64,000 bases of DNA from Chondrus crispus (GCF_000350225.1 NW_005179069.1:111462-175461); one strand, 5' to 3'. Counted from the first letter of the stretch, positions 40,840 through 52,291 are shown. Numbers and translations: made by a program. The notes: generated by a model from the sequence alone, not told the origin.

Positions 40840-41457
40840 TGTACTATATATTAGATTTAGAGTTAGATCTAACGCTGTAAGGTACGGACCTTACAGCGTG
40901 CGCGCGCGAATACCTTACAGCGCGCGCGCACTAACACGTGTACCCCACGTGTAGCACACGTGTGCTGTCAGCCCCGACGGCTGACAGCGTTACAGTGCGG
41001 GTCGGCCCGCACTGTCTACAATAAGCCGACTACAGTACAGTCCGTACTGTACTGTAGACGGTTAATTAACTTGTACAATAAATGTAGGGAGCGACCGCCG
41101 GCGGAGGGGACCAGGACAGGCAACCCTCCACCGACGGTCGACCACCCAGCTTACTCTACTCACACCGCCGTTCCGCGAGTAGTTACCGCCGAGCGGGTAG
41201 AGGACGCGCGCGACACCGCGGCGAGCTGCGATCCGCCTCCGCCCTTCAGTACCGGATCGTCAACCGGTACTGCTCCGGGGCGTCGAGGCGTCGATCCACT
41301 CGCCTACGCGCGCGTCCCCGCCGACCACGCTCTACCACCCGCTACCGGCCCGCTTCCGGTGGCGTTGGTTGGTTCAAGACCCTCGGTACGCCGATCCCGG
41401 GTCTTCCGCTGAACATCGCAAACACCCCTCCGCCGTGTGTGGGGTGTTTATGCGACA
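40840..41457 (+). repeat. 5' LTR of element C, with a cluster of perfect hairpins
   Basis: About 618 bp from TGTACTATATATT to GTTTATGCGACA. The start is set by TG and by the break in the Crypton-like frame, the end by the PBS. Between 40872 and 41057 lie five inverted repeats: 40872-40899 (12-bp arms, loop ACGG), 40953-40966 (14-bp palindrome AGCACACGTGTGCT), 40964-40988 (10-bp arms), 40992-41015 (10-bp arms, loop TCGG) and 41030-41057 (12-bp arms, loop CCGT). No second copy was found to confirm the limits. Confidence 0.65.
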
Positions 41458-41478
41458 CTGGTCTCCCGACCTAGAAGA
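41458..41478 (+). other. Primer binding site of element C
   Basis: CTGGTCTCCCGACCTAGAAG directly after the LTR, like the site in B. tRNA not identified. Confidence 0.5.
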
Positions 41479-41534
41479 CCTTCAAGATCACGCCGAGAAG
41501 GTTGTCCTTTACCTCCGCGTCCGTACGCGTTGAG

Positions 41535-44096
41535 ATGAGCGCCGAGTACCTGACCTTGATTCGATCCGAGCCGGCGGATGTGCGAGAGGCCGCGCTACGC
41601 GTCCGGGTGGGCGAGGGCGACGCAGGTCCTCGGGACCGCGAACCGTCGCCTGACTTCTCCGAAGGACGCGCTCGCGCGATATACGATCGCATGGCCGAGT
41701 ACATCGAGGATGTCCGGACATCTCTCCGTATTGACGTCTCCGACAGCGTCTACGCCCGCTGTATGGAAGAGTTGCGCTCCCTCCGCGAAGGAAGGTTCGA
41801 GCGCGTAACTCAGTCCTTGGAGAACCTGCGCGCGCTCGTCGACCAGCTACATGCCCGTGTGGTGCTGGTCGAGGCCCTGCGCATTGATTCCTCCGCCATA
41901 GAGGTTGCGGGTCGACCCGCGAGTGCAAACTCCGGGGTTCGACGAGACCCGCAACCCTTCCCATCTGCCGAACAGATGGGAGCGTTCGCGCACATGGCGG
42001 CGGAACTTAACTCAACGCGCCGCCGTGCCCGTGAGATGGAACAGACCTCGGCCGAGAGGCCGCCCGGAGCCTCCTCGAGTAGGCTCGGTGCCAGTGTTCC
42101 TCCGGTCGCGTCCGGATGGCAAGAGTGGCGTCCGGCTGGTGCCGTCACCAGCCGGACGGCGGAGGACATCAAGCCGACGGCGGACGCGAACTTCGCGTCC
42201 GAGACTCAAGCCCTGCCGCATGTCCCCGGAAGCATGCGGCAGTCACGACGGGTACGGACCGAACTCGACCAGGGCCGTGGAGGAGTCGCCCGCGGATCAG
42301 GGGAACCGATTCTCCCCTTGGATCTTCGCTAGGGCGGCTACCAGCCGGCGGATCTTACCGCGCATCCCGGCCCCGTCGACATCCGAACGTTGCCCGTCAC
42401 TCCGTTCGGAACGTTGGGTCCCGCCGAACCTGGGGTCGAGCCCGTCCACACCATGATACAGGAGTTCAGCGCCGTCGCGAACTACCGGATGTATCGGTTG
42501 GACAACACCTCGAGGCTCGTTACCTCGGGTGATGCGGGACGGATCGCGAAGTACGTCCAACGCTGCCGTGGGCTCCGCCCCACGATGAAGAGCTTCGACG
42601 GTACTGATGCGATTCAGTTGCTCCCGTTCCTGAAGGATATACGAATAACCTTCAATGCCCAGCACCTGACCGAAGGTGTGGCAGTCCGTGTCTTCGCTCA
42701 CTTCCTCGAGCGAGACGCGGAGCGGTTGTATACGAGTTACACCATGCGCGGCCTCCGCGCCGGCCAGCTCCACGACGATACGAGCTGGCCTGGTCTCGTC
42801 AACCAATTTATCAAACGCTACCTAACCGACGACGTGTTAGGGGAAGCGTTTGATGCTGTCGCGTCGGCGCGAAAGCTTCCTCACAAAACCGAGAACACGT
42901 TCGCGGACCGGCTGGAATCCGCCGCGTTCCGATGCACGGCCGTGTTCTCAGAACAAGCCCTCGCGCACTACTTCGTGCGCGGGTTGTCCACTGCGACCCG
43001 GGCCGCAGTGGCAGAGACGATGCAAAGGTTGCCCGGACAACAGAAGACCGAACTCTCAACGATTCGCCGTATCGCAACGGCTGAGGTAACAACCTACCGC
43101 GCCCGCCGCGGATTGCCGCTGCCGGATCCGAAGCCGGCGGCGAAGGGAGTCCGAACTCCGAGGTCGCACGGAACAAGTTCGCCGGCGACCGCCCTCCACA
43201 TTGGAGAAGATCAGTGGCAGGCCGACCCTGTCCTCATTACGCAAGGCTTCGACCGCGCAGGATGCCGACCTCCAACGACAGCTTCCACGGGATCGACCGG
43301 AAGCTACGCGACTGCGTTCGCGCGCACGCTAGAAGCCACGGGTGGTCCGAACCACAACATGGCAGACCTGGATATCTCCCGTCGAGAAGGGGATCGCGTG
43401 CCGCCTTACGTGCCTCGACTCAACGACGAAGAGGCACGTCACGCGGCGACGTTCGCGTCGACCGATGGCAGCGCATAGGTTTGTTGGCTGTGCCGGACGT
43501 ATGGCCACGCCATGTACGCGTGCCCGTTCCTGTCGCCTGAACAACGTCAGTTCACGGCGTACAGGAACTACCGCTATCAGATGGAGACGCGCCTCGGGAT
43601 GCGCAATCTCATCCAGCAGTCTACGCGGGAAGACCGAGGCCCGCGGCGAGGAGACCCGAACCGATCGGGTGGGGGCGTCCGTTTCGCCCCTCGCGAAGGC
43701 GGGTATCGACACCCGGGAACCGATCAAAGGGATCGGCGTGACCCTCGTCGGATGGATACGCGGTATCCCCGTCGAGATGGAAGAGGCGACCGGGGCCGTA
43801 CCCAGTTGCCCCAAGGGGTACAGAACGCCATCATGTACCTCCAAGATTGGGTTGGGGATCCGAACCCCCAGCCCACGGAGGGAGGCGGAGGAGAACCGGT
43901 TCTCGCCGCCCCTCAAATATTGCAACGGCCGGACGTTGCAATTCAAGGTGGTGAAGCATCCAATTACTTCGTAGAAGATGCCCAGCCAAAGTGGAGGAAC
44001 GACGCGCACCACCACGGCCAGGGACCCGTTGACGCGCTAGCTAACGATAGCAGGGCGGGTAGCTCCGACAGCTCGGGTAGTTCGAAAAACCCGTAA
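41535..44096 (+). pseudogene. Element C gag with two in-frame TAG codons
   Basis: ATG at 41535. One frame runs to TAA at 44094-44096, broken only by TAG at 42330-42332 and at 43476-43478. Part 1 is coiled (AIYDRMAEYIEDVRTSLRID, LENLRALVDQLHARV). After the first TAG (context TAG GGC GGC) come GGYQPADLTAHPGP and the capsid (NYRMYRLDNTS, SFDGTDAIQLLPFLKDIR, YFVRGLSTATRAAV). After the second TAG comes V-CWLCRTYGHAMYAC, a perfect CX2CX4HX4C knuckle, then an Arg/Gly/Asp-rich tail. So each amber codon sits at a domain border. Decay (CAG to TAG) or readthrough are both possible. Confidence 0.75.
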
Positions 44097-45349
44097 AGAC
44101 AGTTACGTTCGCGCGGTCGCGTGAGCCGTCTTGTCACATCAACCTAGACCCGTTACGATTCAACCCCGGCGGAGGAGGGGAATGTTTGCCGATAATATTC
44201 CCCTCCACTCCGCACAAGCGCACCGAGACTTCCGTAAGTCAGGTGCGGAGGCCCAAAGGCGCCGAGGCCACTGAGAGCCGGGCACGCCTAGAGGAAGGCA
44301 CCGTGGCCGCCGTGAGCCACCTGCCTAACAAGAAGGGCTTCGAACGCGCCGGCGGCCCGACCCAAGGGGGTCCGGGGCCGCCAGAAGAAATCAAGTCGCG
44401 TACGGACGCGACTTGCCGCGAGGACGTCACCGACCGACGGACGCCCCGCGACCGAGGCAGAAGACCACGGAAGAGAAGCCGGAACCGACGCCGGCGGCCC
44501 AAGCGGAACGACCTGGCCGAGCCGTCGTCACCGAAGGTAGTCGACGGTGTCATCTGCTTGATGACATCGAAGATATACAACGTCCTCGGCTCGATCGCAA
44601 CCGAGGGGAACGCCTTCAAGCCTCATACCATTGCAGTCGATACCTGCTCGGGGTATAACTTGGTAAGGAAGGCCGACCTTCCTCCCGATTGGACACGCTA
44701 CGTCGTACGCGACGCACGCCTGTCACGATTGGCAGGCGCGAACAGTAACCCTCTCAAGCTGACTGCGGTCGTGCAGCTGGCCGTCCGACTGCGGAACACG
44801 ACGTTCCGCATTCCGTTCGTGGTCGCCGACCAGCTCGCGGTGCCCGTCCTCCTGTGCACGGCGTTCATCGATGCACACGTTTGAAGTATTGACATCGATG
44901 CGCAGAGGCTCGAGCTCCGACAAAGTGGCTCCGTCCCCATTGTCGATGGGAAGGGGGAGCCGTCTCCTCCAACCCTGCGCCACGGTTGCCAGTCAAGTCG
45001 GGCCGACGTACGCGAAGAAGCCCCACAGCCGATCCGTGTCGCCCGATGGGTCACGATCCCCGCGATGTCGCAAGCACGGATACGCGTCACTACCGCGGGG
45101 AGCGGCCTCGTTTTCTTGGAACCCAAGCCGTCACTCCAACGTCGACACGGAGTGAGGCTCACGAACGGTGTAGCTGAGGTCATACCAAACCAGACCTTCG
45201 ACGTGATCGTGGCGAGTTTCTCGCGCCAAGCGAGGCGGCTCCCGAAGCGCACCGTCGTCGGTTACGCGAAGCGCAATCCGCTGGCGGTCCTGACGCCCGA
45301 GCGCCGAGTCGGAGCGGAGATCGCACACGCGCTGCATCTCACCGACTGA
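44097..45349 (+). pseudogene. Element C protease region, TGA inside, odd active site
   Basis: One frame up to TGA at 45347-45349, with another TGA at 44882-44884. First ATG in frame at 44186. A basic linker (RGRRPRKRSRNRRRRPKRN) precedes HTIAVDTCSGYNLVRKADLP. The active site reads DTC where B has DTG, so the conserved Gly is a Cys. LAVPVLLCTAFIDAHV matches the flap-end motif, then TGA, then SIDIDAQRLELRQSGSVPIV and VTTAGSGLVFLEPKPSLQ, matching B's extension. Probably inactive as read. The last TGA lies at the same place as B's TAA before RT. Confidence 0.65.
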
Positions 45350-47359
45350 GACGTGCAAGCCGGGAGAGGGGGAGCTGGCCGACCAGGCTCCCCGGAAAAT
45401 AAGACCGCCGAGGGAAGTCACGCCGGCCCCGGCGATCAGCCGGCGGGGTGCCAATCATCGACGGAAGGCACCGCGCGACTCACAAATAAGGATCCCGAAA
45501 AATCGCCGATGAATTGGGAAAAAGAAATGGACTTGTCATACATCGACGATGACAAGCTCCGCGCACGGGTACTCGACATGCTCCGTAAGCATTCGAGTCT
45601 GTGGAGCGGTGCGCTTGGTACGATACGAGCAACGGAGCACCGCATACCACTCGAGGCGGGGACGAAACCGATTCGTTCTATGCCCTACCGAAAGGGGCCC
45701 GCCATGCGTGAGATGGTTGCTAAAGAAGTCAACAAGATGTTGAATGCCGGAGTTATCGAACCCGCGAGCACCGAGTGGGCTTCGCCGGTGTTGCTCGAAC
45801 CGAAGAAAGACGGCTCTCTTCGGTTTTGCATTGAATACCGACGTCTCAACGCAAAGACGGCAGCGGATTCGTATCCGCTGCCCCGGATGGACGACTGCAT
45901 CGATTCGTTAGGGGATGCAGCCGTCTTCACTACGCTCGACTGCAATTCAGGCTACTGGCAAATCCCGGTCGCGCCGGAGGACCGGGATAAGACCACATTC
46001 ACCACGCATATGGGTACGTTTCGTCATTTGCGTATGCCGTTCGGACTGAAAGGGGCACCGGCCACCTTCCAACGTGCATTGGACATCATCTTGTCCGGCG
46101 TAAGATGGCAGATATGTCTCGTATACCTCGACGACGTCATAGTTTTTTCCCGAACGCACGAGGAGCACGCCGAACACCTCGACATTGTCTTGAGCTTGTT
46201 GAGGACCGCCGGTATATCCCTCAAGCTCAAGAAGTGCAGCTTCTTCCGTCCGAAGGTGCATTACCTGGGGCACGTGATATCCCCAGGTAAGCTCAGCGTG
46301 GCCGAAACGGCGGCCGACGCCTTCAAGACGTTCACGTTCCCGAGGACGCTTACGCAGGTGCGCTCGTTCCTCGGGGCGTGCAACGTCTACCGCCGTTTTG
46401 TCAGGGGGTTTGCGAAGATAGCTCGACCGCTAACCGACATGACCGGCAAGGACGCCGACCCCGACTTCGATAATCCGACGGAGGCCCAGCTTCAAGCGTT
46501 CGAGGACCTCAAGGCAAGGATGATCGCTCCACCGATACTTGCGCTTCCGCGGTATGGTCGGCCGTACATGATCGATACCGATGCAAGTGCGTACCAACTC
46601 GGGTGTACGCTGCTGCAAGAACACGACGAAGCCAACGACTGTCATTCCGTCGGATATTGGTCGTATTCGTTAAACGACAGCGAACGCAACTACAGAGCTA
46701 CGGAACGCGAGTGCTTCGCTGTAGTGTGGGGCGTCCGCACACTACGCCCGTACGTGGAGGGCACGAAGTTCACCGTCCGAACGGATCACCACGCGCTGAG
46801 GTGGCTCATGTCCCTGACCGAGAGCTCCGGAAGACTCACCCGGTGGCGGCTACGTCTGGCTGAATACGATTTCACCATTCAGTACCGCCCCGGGCGCGTG
46901 CACCAGGTCCCCGACGCCCTGTCACGCCTCGTATCACCGAGGGTCGCCGACGACCCTCGCCCGGCTGTCGAGGTGGACGACGACATCCCCACCTACGACA
47001 CGTGCACGACCGTTCGTGATGTCTCGGATGAGCTCGCGGACCACGTATGCACCGCGAGCTGCGACCACGAGGCCGACCACGTCTTCGTGACTACAAGGAA
47101 CCGAACGAAATCCCCAAGGAAATTGCGCGCCCTAGCGCGCGACGAGCCGAGGGGCGACGACGAAGCCCCTGCTATAGAAGAACCCGACGCCTTCTCGGCA
47201 GAGAACGAGGAATTCGACGACGTGGACCTCGATCGCGCCCAAAACTTCGAAGCCGATACGTCCGGTTCCCAGGTCGCCCCTCCGCAGGACGACCTGCCCG
47301 CCCCTCTTACGATAGAGGAGATAGCCGAAGAACAACGCGTGGATGACTTCTGCCAACGG
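45350..47359 (+). CDS. Element C reverse transcriptase and RNase H
   Basis: In the same frame as the protease, after TGA 45347-45349. First ATG in frame is near 45509 (MNWEKEMDLSYIDDDKL). RT: WASPVLLEPKKDGSLRFCIE, TLDCNSGYWQIP, FGLKGAPATFQ, CLVYLDDVIVFS. RNase H: IDTDASAYQLGCTLLQ, TERECFAVVWGV, RTDHHALRWL. The tether holds VPDALSRL. An acidic region (about 46970-47330) leads to EEQRVDDFCQR, where the reading moves to the integrase frame by -1 at about 47357-47362. Catalytic residues are intact. Confidence 0.85.
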
Positions 47360-48795
47360 TATTGGCACGACAGTCAGAGTCCTGGGACTCCACGTTCTTC
47401 GAGGACCACCAAGGGGTGCTCAAACGGAGACACCCCTTCGACCCTGATATCGTACAGGTGGTGGTCCCTCGGACTCTACGCGCCCGATTGCTGCGGCTCT
47501 GCCATAACCCGGCCATCGCCGGGCATCCGGGGCAAAACCGCATGTACTACGCGCTCCGTCGCGAGTACTACTGGCCACACTTGGCCGCCGACGTCGCGTC
47601 GACCGTACGAGGTTGTCGAACCTGTGCGATGAACCGCGTCAAGCTTCGGAAACACCTAAACCGATTAAGGTTGTTTCCGGCGACGCGGCCGTTGGAGAGC
47701 CTCGCGATCGATATACTGGGGCCGCTACCAAAGACCAAGGCAGGGAAACGATTCCTCCTGGTAATCACCGACCGCTTTACGAAGTTAACGCAGGTCGTCG
47801 CACTGCGGACTGTAACCGCCTACACCGTCGCAGTGGCGTTTTGCGAAGCGTGGGTCTTCAAGTACGGCGTCCCACGCTCGCTACTGTCGGATAACGGACC
47901 GCAGTTCAACGCAAAGTTGTTCCAAAGCACATGCCGAGTGCTTGGAATTACGAACCTTTATACGTCAGCGTACCACCCTCAGACGAACGGCCAGATGAAA
48001 CGCTATGACCGAACGATTGCGGCGATGCTCCGCAATTACGTGAACGATCATCAAGACGACTGGGACGTGTACGTGGGGCCGTTAACGTACGCATATAACT
48101 CCCACGTACACCGAACCACACGAACGACCCCGTTTGAGCTCGTGCTTGGCCGGCCCCTGCCGGAGTTTTCTCTTCGAAGAACCGGCGGGGACGCGCCCCC
48201 TGCCGATAGGGGAACGGATCGTGCGGAGTTCCTGAAGACCCTGGACGCGACCATCCAGAAAGCCTACGGGAGCTTGCGACGCACTCAAGCCCGTTACAAA
48301 CGCGACTTCCATAAGAGCGTTCGAACGATCAACACACATCTCGAGCCAGGTAACTTCGTCTACCTGAACCCCACCGATGGGGGTAAGACGTCGAACAAGC
48401 TCGCCTCACCCGCCGTGGGGCCGTATCGCGTCCTCGCTAACGATCGTCGGACTATCACAATCGATCGTGATGGCGTCACCGAGCGCGTCTCCGCGGACCG
48501 CTGCGTGTACGCGCTCCCGCCGATGGACGTGCCACGGATGAGCACGACGACCCCGCGTGACCTTGCCGACAAGGTCAGGGAGGGAACAGAGTACGCCGTG
48601 GAGAGGCTACTCAAGCATCGAGAGATGGAAGACGGAACAACGGAGTTCCTCATCAAGTGGGCGGACTACGACCAACCCACTTGGACGGCACGCACCCACA
48701 TCCCCGAAGAATTGGTGTCTCGATATGCGCTGCGTCTTCGAAGACGCACGGGGAGGGACCTCAACTCCGAAGTGAACGCGGACGTTCACTCTTAA
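47360..48795 (+). CDS. Element C integrase with chromodomain, catalytic Glu replaced
   Basis: Reads on from the RT through VLARQSESWDSTFFEDHQG. Zinc motif CHNPAIAGHPG...GCRTCAMN. Catalytic Asp in LAIDILGPLP and LLSDNGPQFNAKL. The third site reads YHPQTNGQMKRYDRT, where B and Ty3 integrases have GQ-x-ER. The Glu is thus Lys (AAA for GAA), which should abolish activity. The GPY module is ASPAVGPYRVLAN. The chromodomain follows closely: YAVERLLKHREMEDGTTEFL, IKWADYDQPTWTARTHIPEE. Stop TAA at 48793-48795. Confidence 0.85.
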
Positions 48796-48807
48796 GGAGG
48801 GGGCCCC

Positions 48808-49389
48808 TGAACCGCTCCGTCGACCGGAATAATTAAACCCCCCCTTCGCGGTCGGAAAGGGCCGGGGTTTATGCAAGGACACAACGAGGGTGGCCGACCA
48901 ACTTCGGGGAAGCATGGGATGTCCAGTCGATGCACGGACAACGCAAGTCCACGCGACACGAACCGCCATCACCGACGAGAGGCGGGTCGTGAGACAGGGC
49001 GTACTGTGTCACGAACAGTAGCCCTGGGACGTCAAGTGAAAGGAGGGAGGATACGACCTCCCAACCAACACGACGACATGCGCCGGTGCGCTATACTCAC
49101 GAAGCCGTTGCAGTTCCAGCGTGTGCAAACAGAGTACAGCGCAATGATTGCGAGCAGGGAAGAACATCAAGCCGAAGTGATGGACGCTTACCCCACTCGT
49201 AACGCATTAGCCCCAGGCAGTCCGTACTGCCCGAGGGGGAACGACCCTCGCGGTAGTCGATGAGGCGAGGACAAATGGCAGCGTGCTGGAAGACATCATT
49301 CGGGTGTCTCAAAAACGTCCTCACGCATGCTGTTAGAGCCAAGTTCATGCACGACGCCATGATCCGCACAGTCAACTTCGCGCGATGCA
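48808..49389. other. Non-coding stretch after element C
   Basis: GC-rich. May contain remains of the 3' end of C, since GGGGTTTATGC at 48864-48875 recalls the LTR end GGGGTGTTTATGC. No gene seen. Confidence 0.35.
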
Positions 49390-50040
49390 ACTCGTAGGCC
49401 GGCACCACTATGCTGCAAAAGCTCCCCTGGCCCTCCGCCGGCCTCAGCTACGAGCGCATGCTCCTGGAGAGGCAGATCGACGCACAGCGAGCCGCCAAGG
49501 CCCCGGGAGGGGGAGGTGCGCTTGAAGCAATGCTCCTTGCGACGGCGCTCGCTGGGACGCCTTCTTCGACGAGAGCCTTGACAAATGCAGCAAGGTCAAC
49601 CTATGCCTTGCTGTACGCCTATAATCGTCGTGACTCGTGTCATGCCTCTCCAAAGGTCCGACTACAATCGTAAATTCACCTCGTGGTTCTACGTCGTTTC
49701 CCGCAAACCATTCGTAGGCCTCTTCAGCACTTGAGAACCTCACAAACTGCTCCCACTTCTTGGTCACTTCCTGAGCAAAACATAAATGAATTCTTACAAA
49801 CCCTGGCCTGCGCAGCGCATCCAGCGTACCCAGCAATCGATGGAGCGCCCCATAAACCACAACAGTACCCTCAAGCGCAGCAATCTTTTCCGAGGCCCTT
49901 CTTCTCTCCACCTCTAACACATTCTCACCATGACGGTCCCCCAGCCCTACCACGTACTCAGCCATGGACCATACAGCTGCAGACTTCGTACAGGTATTCC
50001 TTGCATCAAGCCACGACTAGGCGCTCAGTACTGTGCGAGA
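49390..50040 (-). pseudogene. RsmI-like rRNA ribose methyltransferase, decayed fragment
   Basis: RsmI family enzymes methylate C1402 of small-subunit rRNA in bacteria and plastids. The clear part (49965-49600) reads EVERRRASEKIAALEGTVVV, YGALHRLLGTLDALRRPGFV, AQEVTKKWEQFVR and RGEFTIVVGPLE. These match the second half of the family (ERR..L..L, Y.SPHRLL.TL, ARELTKK.E, .GE..IVV). The core Ser-Pro of SPHR is Ala-Leu here. The C-terminal helix (VDLAAFVKALVEEGVPASAV) follows in a shifted frame after a TAG, and upstream remnants (SRGLMQGIPVRSLQLYGPWL) are in another frame. The first half with the SAM site is missing. Confidence 0.5.
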
Positions 50041-50745
50041 TTTTAAAAAGGTTTCTCCGAAAGAGAGACAACGATCCGTATCCACTCCAGAGCACCAAGT
50101 ATGGCGGCAGTGCGTACGAGGAGAGCCATCAATTCATACATCTTCCCGCAGCTCTCTCTAGTTTTCTACTTTCTTTCGTTTTCGCAATTCTATCCTCGAG
50201 TGTTGCCGTCGGCTAATTCTTTGTTTGTTTACGCTAGTTGAGCATGACAGAGAGGTTAGCAACACATAACTCACTGCCTTGCTGTTTTTACGGTGAGACT
50301 ATAGGAGCTGAGGTTAGTTTCCACCGAAGGAAAACAAACATTGCCCTAGACTCCTACTTGTGAGACAGGAAATATTTTTGCTTCGTTTCCATGCTATACT
50401 GTTCCCGAAACGTTGAAGTGGCTTGTGTCTATCCTACTCTTCTTTTTACTTCTCTCAACAAAAGACAAGAAAAGAATTGGCGATCTTTCTATTCCGCTGT
50501 TCTTTTTGAGTGGTTTGAAGGATAGCTACATCCCGCCAGATATGATGAAGCAGATGCTTCAACTTCCCTCAAAACATCCTCTCAAGGAGTTTGTCGAGTT
50601 TACCCCGTCCGAGTTTGTCGAGTTCACCCCGTCCGCCGCCCGGCCCTCTCCGTCGCAGTGCGTTCTCCTTCCACAACGCATCATCCCACCGCCCCCCGGC
50701 TCTAACCTCTGCTGTCCCAGCGCCCCTTCCTCCGCGTGCCCCTAC
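50041..50745. other. Non-coding stretch left of the Harbinger transposase
   Basis: Contains GAGTTTGTCGAGTT(T/C)ACCCCGTCC repeated in tandem at about 50587-50632. No gene seen. The end of the Harbinger element probably lies here, but I could not pair its inverted repeats. Confidence 0.35.
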
Positions 50746-52291
50746 TCACAATGTCAATGATCCAATTGCGGCCCTAGCACGATTCCAATTCCAGATGTGT
50801 TCTACAAGATCAATCCGCAATTGGCTATATGCGACCTCATCCTCTGATTCCAACTTGCGAGCAGAGGCGCGTGCAGACCATATTCCAGGACGCAATCCAT
50901 TGATCATTAAAGCTGTAGATCCCTCCCAGCTGAAAAGTATCTCCTGATTTGGACCAAGTTGTTGGGCCCCGGCATAAGAATAATAAGAATCGTCAGACGT
51001 TGCGCGACCATGCAGATCAACATTGTAGTCGCTGCGCGCTTCGCAGTTCATGTTGTGTAGCACAACACAAGCGCGCACGAGAGTCATCGCCTCTGCTTTG
51101 TCCCACAGGCGGCATGGTCGAGCGAGAATTTGCCATGATTGGACGAGAACACCAAACGTGCGCCCGACATCCTTTCTCACTGCCTCCTGCTGCGCGGAGA
51201 AAGCCTTCATCTTCGCGCCCGTCGCACCTTTCGCAGACTTCAAAAAAAACTGCCCATGATGGGTAAATTCCATCAACAAGGTAGTATGGCAACGTTCGGG
51301 CTCGACCATTTATGGTAAATGGTATACGAGGCGGAAATTCACCACTCAGTAATCTAGATATAGTACTGAAGCTATCTGCTACATTCAGATTGTTCATCGA
51401 TCCTGGATGTCCAACCGACAAGTGCCAAATCCACAACTCACCATCGGCAATTGCCTCCATGACGACGGTTGGCTTCTTTTCTTTGCCATTAAATTGTCCA
51501 GCCCAAGCAACGGGGCAGTTCTTCCATTCCCAATGTTGACAGTCTAGACTGCCCACGCAACTCGGAAACCCTCTTGACTCATTGATGGACAGGATACGAC
51601 GTAGGTCTTCTTCACTCGGCTCGCGCAGGTACTCATCGCCAAAGACATCCAGGACTGCTGTGCAAAATGCCTTTACCGTTTTGGCCATAGATGTCTCTGA
51701 TGCCTCGACTACCTCGTCCACGGCGTCATATGAGTGGCCGTAAGACAGCACGCGCAGTGCGCCGACAATGCGCTGGAGAGGGTGTATCCCGCTCTTCCCT
51801 ACAGCATCAACCTTGCGGATAAACTCAGGCCGCACACTCAGCGCGGAGTACAGTCTGTCGAATACACGTCGCGGTATTCCAAACTGCCTGGAGAAGTCGG
51901 TGTTGTCGTAAACAGGTGGCATGCCATCGATTCCAAAGTAGTGCTTTCGTAGTTTCAGCACGGTGCCATCGAAGTCGCGCTTCTTATTGGGAGATTTCCC
52001 GGGTGCGGATCCTCCATGACGTCGCGAATCGAAGTCGTTTTCGTCAAATTCCGCCTCCATCTCGCACATGACCAAAGTGAACTCGTCATCGCCGTCGTCC
52101 AAAGGAAAGTGGAATGACTCCACGTGTGTGGCAAAAGCTGTTCCCTCCGCTACAGCACATTGCAGCTCCTCAAGGCTGTCGAGCTCTTGTAGAGGCTCCA
52201 TGGTGAGAAATGGCAATCTACCTGCGCGGCGGTGTTCCGCCATTAAATTGCGACGACGCAAGTTGCGATATTTTCCCATACAGAGTGCCAA
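50746..52291 (-). pseudogene. PIF/Harbinger transposase, plant type, one homopolymer frameshift
   Basis: Reads from 52291 (first ATGs at 52288 and 52279) through FGIPRRVFDRLYSAL and LRVLSYGHSYDAVDEVVEAS to the DDE core. First Asp: FPSCVGSLDCQHWEWKNCP. Second Asp: LPYYLVDGIYPSWAVF. At a run of eight T (as read on the minus strand, 51242-51249) the frame shifts. The other frame continues KSAKGATGAKMKAFSAQQEA with VRKDVGRTFGVL (the Glu) and RACVVLHNMNCE to a stop at 50746. A single extra T explains the break. The family is the one found in plant PIF/Harbinger elements (Plant_tran). A separate Myb-like partner gene, usual for these elements, is not seen nearby. Confidence 0.8.

Larger units (their letters stand above)
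40840..48807 (+). mobile_element. LTR retrotransposon C (Ty3 chromovirus type), 3' LTR not found
   Basis: 5' LTR, gag, protease, RT/RNase H, integrase and chromodomain are all in order on the plus strand. After the integrase stop there is a purine tract (48794-48807, AAGGAGGGGGCCCC) where the 3' LTR should begin, but the sequence that follows does not match the 5' LTR. So the 3' end is truncated or rearranged. Related to B in protein sequence and PBS, but clearly a different family. Confidence 0.8.

Noticed and set aside
40960-41412. Open frame of 150 codons in the LTR of element C
   Set aside because: Lies on hairpins and GC-rich LTR sequence, no protein features.
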